Source: Bradyrhizobium erythrophlei
GTDB lineage: Bacteria > Pseudomonadota > Alphaproteobacteria > Rhizobiales > Xanthobacteraceae
DNA length: 64,000 nt
NCBI GenBank assembly: GCA_900129675.1
Contig: FSRD01000002.1
Coordinates: forward strand, 868,001-932,000
Direction of reading: 5' to 3'
In this document: piece after piece, positions 61,212 through 64,000 of the stretch
How positions within the stretch are numbered: position 1 is the first letter of the stretch
How the letters are laid out: each line of letters begins with the position of its first letter
The notes under the pieces: generated by a model
Seen by the model: only the letters and a program-made list of their open reading frames with translations
The model's database searches: none
Told to the model about the DNA's origin: nothing
Program-made: the position numbers and the translations under genes

Positions 61212-62611
61212 TCACCTCAAGAGGAACTCGTGGTCGTGCAACTGATTGAGCGCGACATGATCGAACGTGATTGCTTCATGTGTGTTGAACGCGTTTGCTC
61301 CGCCCGGATCAGTACCTGTCAGTGCGGCTAGGCCCGCCAATTCCGAGTTAGGAGTGTCGAGCGCATGGTCGTGGACGCCGGCGCTTCCGTTTTGGCCAAG
61401 GGTGGTAGCGAAATTGAAAGTGTCCTGAGCCTGCGACGCCAGTGCAGCGCTACCTAATGAATCAACCGAGGTCTCGGTAAAACTGTGGATGCTTCTACCG
61501 GTTACATTTGCCTCTGAATGCGTCGGCGTAGATGTCCCAATTAGCGGCACGCTCGTGATTGCGCCGAACAGACCATGCGTCTCGCCGTCGATGCCGTCGG
61601 TGAAGTAGAGAGTGGTCGGGCTACCGTCTCTGCCGCCGCCCCCGAAAGTCAGGCTCCAGAGACCGCCCGGCGTGTTTCCCGAACCGGCGGAGATCGGGAT
61701 CGTGCCTACCAACTGGTGGGTCTGGGGGTCGAAAGCGTTGATTTCGCTGTGCAGGAAGCTGAAATTGCCCACCAGAATGTCGCCGCTGAACTGGCCGAAA
61801 TCGTTCGGAGCGATAGCGACGCCCCAGGGAGAGGCGAGCGGGGTGTGAGGGCCGCCGAGCAGCACTCCATGCGGCTCGAGCTTGCCGCTCTCGGTGAAAA
61901 CGGCCACCGCTCCGTCGCCGAGCCCGGCCATTGTCTGCGCCGCATGCCCGGCAGGCGCATAGGTCACATACACATTGCCGCCGATGTCCGTCACATTGAA
62001 GGGGACGAGCCCCCGGGCCGCGATCTCGCCCGGGGTATGAAATGCATGATCGCCTAGGTTGACCGGGGCGAACATACTGTTGAAGACGTCGATGGTCCCG
62101 GCGCTGTCGTTGGCGGAGTGAGCATCGTATCGGCCTGGTTGACTGCCAATCCGGTATAGACGGCGCCCGGTGTCGTCACTTCGACGGACGCTGTTGTCCC
62201 GGAGTTCCAGGCGGAAATCGTCCCGTTGAGATCGGCGAAGATGAAGTGGGCGCTCATGCCGTCGCTCAGGATGAAAGACGAGGCGTTCGTATTGGAGACC
62301 TGTCCCGTGGGGCCCTGGGGTCCGGTCGCGGTGGTCGGGATGTGCACTGTGAGAATCGCGGGAGAGACGACGGTGCTGTCGGTCACCGGGTAGACAGTGG
62401 CCAAATTGGAGCCCTGGTCCGAGATCCAGAAGGGGCTACCGCCCGACGGCGAGGAGAGAAACGAAACGCCCCAAGGGTTCTTCAAATTCGCGTCGGTTAC
62501 CGTGGCGAGTCCAGCGAGGTCCGAGACCAGATTCGTCTGAACAAAGCTGGCCGCATCGTCGGCGCTGGCGAACGTTGGGTCAGATTGGAACGGCGCTGAA
62601 TTGTTAGACAT
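61212..62611 (-). pseudogene. TIGR03118-family protein, split by a frameshift
   Basis: ATG 62611 (GGAGGA upstream) starts MSNNSAPF; NLKNPWGVSFLSSPSGGSPF, WISDQGSNLATVYP and TTPGAVYTGLAVN follow. Near 62125 the frame changes: the sense continues as NDSAGTIDVFNSMFAPVNLG, then GLVPFNVTDIGGNVYVTYAP and ASPWGVAIAPNDFGQFSGDI to a stop at 61212. Apart from one indel the approximately 465-codon gene is complete, so this may be a recent mutation or a sequencing error. The family is of unknown function with an NHL-like beta-propeller appearance. Confidence 0.85.
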
Positions 62612-62631
62612 GACTGTTTCCTCCAGGATGC

Positions 62632-62796
62632 TTGAACGACTGAGAGGGTCGCGGAGAAGGCCATGGGTATTGCCCATGGCGTCCGTGTAGGACCGACGAT
62701 GTCGCCACTGTCATTGATCCCGTTGAACACCGTCGAGCCGAACGCGTTCGGAGCGTCCACCGTGGATAGATGGATGGACGATATGTTCAAGAACAT
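62632..62796 (-). pseudogene. HAF-type extracellular repeat fragment
   Basis: Leftward: STVDAPNAFGSTVFNGINDS then GDIVG; in the next frame YTDAMGNTHGLLRDP follows. The pattern of GINDSGDIVG plus YTD...GNTHGFL is that of HAF-family repeats. Only one unit remains, upstream of the TIGR03118 gene. Confidence 0.55.
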
Positions 62797-63248
62797 ATGA
62801 AAATATGATCGTGAAGATATTGTGGTATGCGACGGCGTACCCGCTCAGCTGCATCGACCTGAGCAAGAAAACCTAAAGGCCCTGCCTATCCACCTCAACG
62901 TCTGAAAGCTGCGTCAGCTCGACGCTTGCAGCGCCTTCTGTGCCCGCAAATCGTCGGCAGATTGCGGCCGGTTGGCCGTTTTGCGGGATGCACCCGCCGC
63001 ATAGCTAGCGGCCCATCTGAGCGACCTCGATTTTGCGCCATCAAAGTGGTGAGCGACCTCTTGGCGCGCCTATGCTGAGCGACCTGGCTTCTAGAGAACC
63101 TCCCCAGACCTCTCAGTGGTGGCCTTCTGATGCCTGTTTGGGCACGTCGCGCGCTGCTGGTGAGGTGCCCCACAGCACATATGGAAATCAGTTGCTCAGG
63201 GCGCTCAGGTCGCTCAACCCCGCGGCAAAAACGCATAGCTGGCGCGGC
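62797..63248. other. gap without a recognised gene
   Basis: About 450 bases. The GAGCGACCT words repeated near 63019, 63051 and 63075 stand out, but no coding frame or RNA gene is supported. Confidence 0.35.
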
Positions 63249-63490
63249 TTACGCCTTACTGAAGTAGCCCTTCACCCGCCCCAAGCCGGTGATGCTCACA
63301 TAGCCATTCGAGGCCCGTTCCCAGCCCAGCTTCTTCATCACGGTGGAGAGCCGCGTCGTGTGCTGGGTGGTTTGGTTTCCGGGTTGGATCTTGAGGACGT
63401 ACTCCAACACGTGCGAGCTAATGACTTGTCCTCGCCCTCGTCATGATGAACGATTGTTCGCACGCCCTCGTGCCACACGTCATCTGTCAC
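63249..63490 (-). pseudogene. possible VapE/primase-like C-terminal remnant
   Basis: Leftward, FERYCACTVTDDVWHEGVRT then HHDEGED in one frame and, after a shift near 63430, VISSHVLEYVLKIQ, LSTVMKKLGWERASNG and YVSITGLGRVKGYFSKA to a TAA at 63249. The LGWERA...V.GY ending recalls virulence-associated E/phage primase C-termini. Weak evidence. Confidence 0.35.
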
Positions 63491-64000
63491 CGTGCATGCG
63501 CAATATCTCTCGAACGCGAAGTTGCGCAGAGCTTGGACGATGGCCGTCTGAAGGGGGAGTCTGATTCCCCGTGTAACCATGCAACGTGGGAAAATCGCAC
63601 GGCAGTTCCTGGACGACCCAGCCGACCGGTCGCGCGAGCCGCTGGAACCCCATATGAGGCCACCAGAGTCCTTGTGCTTGCCAGACGCGAGGCGTTTCGT
63701 ACCGCCCTGGTGTGGTTTACGGAATGTCTCCTCCTGGCACTTTTCGGACCTCGCGCGATCCGCGGCGCAGGTCCGAGATACCCCGATGAGCGGACATCGC
63801 TGCTTGTCGACCGCCCATAGGTCTGCATCGTCCGGCGCTGCGGCATTGATGACCAGCAATCCGCCTTTCCGCCGACCGGAGTGCATTCATCCTCGCCGAA
63901 ATCTGTGATCTTTCCCGCGACAAACTGACCCGACGGGCAAATCACTTCGGATTTTCCGAAATCGTGTCAAGCCCAGAAATTAAAAATATTTCGCTTTCGC
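63491..64000. other. non-coding or degenerate sequence to the window end
   Basis: Frames are open by base composition but show no family features. Words such as GTCGACAAGCAGCGATGTCCG look like spacer sequence common in Bradyrhizobium. The last 30 bases are AT-rich. Confidence 0.35.

Overview
The window looks like a chromosomal segment of a Bradyrhizobium/Rhodopseudomonas-type alphaproteobacterium (Nitrobacteraceae). The evidence is GC-rich coding sequence, a citrate synthase end, an ExbB-ExbD-TonB operon, CGTCATTGCGAG-type intergenic palindromes, a CAT-anticodon tRNA and many small exported proteins of rhizobial type. All family assignments come from reading the sequence; no database search was run.

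Layout. 1-611: 3' end of citrate synthase with an altered C-terminus, a probable left boundary of an accessory region. 0.6-7 kb: two tautomerases, an MFS carrier, a TetR regulator and an AaeAB-like aromatic-acid efflux set. 7.3-11.7 kb: a decayed IclR regulator beside an intact leftward catabolic operon (MBL-fold lactonase, fluoroacetate-dehalogenase-like hydrolase, FAH-family hydrolase, D-2-hydroxyacid dehydrogenase). 12-15.8 kb: a patchwork of fragments around DUF5134 and DUF899 genes. 16-21.5 kb: a winged-helix regulator and an RND pump. 22-25 kb: thiolase and MarR genes plus pump remnants. 25-31 kb: the most interesting block, a HisD-like dehydrogenase, a halohydrin dehalogenase, an epoxide-hydrolase/haloalkane-dehalogenase fusion, tautomerases and a glutathione transferase. 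31.3-34.2 kb: patatin, acetoacetate decarboxylase and 3-hydroxybutyrate dehydrogenase. 34.8-37 kb: crotonase and CoA-transferase. 37-43.7 kb: a DHA2 exporter with an MSAD-like tautomerase, then a graveyard of broken genes and an IS5-type remnant. 43.7-47.1 kb: PoxB and crotonase operon. 47.4-49 kb: inverted IS fragments. 49.1-51.1 kb: ExbB/ExbD/TonB. 51-53 kb: decayed porin and a tRNA-like sequence, a probable right boundary. 53-64 kb: core-like RND efflux operon, flavin reductase, GFA protein, HxlR regulator, SRPBCC protein and a broken TIGR03118 gene.

How the genes may work together. Haloalkane dehalogenase, halohydrin dehalogenase and epoxide hydrolase are the three activities known to take 1,2,3-trichloropropane or epichlorohydrin-type compounds to glycerol-type products. 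Here they are contiguous with 4-base start/stop overlaps. cis-CaaD-like and MSAD-like tautomerases, the chemistry that finishes 1,3-dichloropropene breakdown in other bacteria, are scattered through the same 47 kb. Exporters, MarR and LysR pieces and a GST accompany them. I infer an island for halogenated short-chain compounds, partly assembled and partly decaying. The real substrates are unknown.

Two regulatory signatures recur: an ATAAAY-N3-RTTTAT palindrome next to LysR 5' ends and tautomerase genes (six places), and a GCATATGC palindrome between MarR genes and divergent thiolase/exporter/tautomerase genes (six intergenic copies). Duplicated segments at 24.5/37.2 kb and 25.1/40.6 kb show that these regulatory modules were copied and then damaged.
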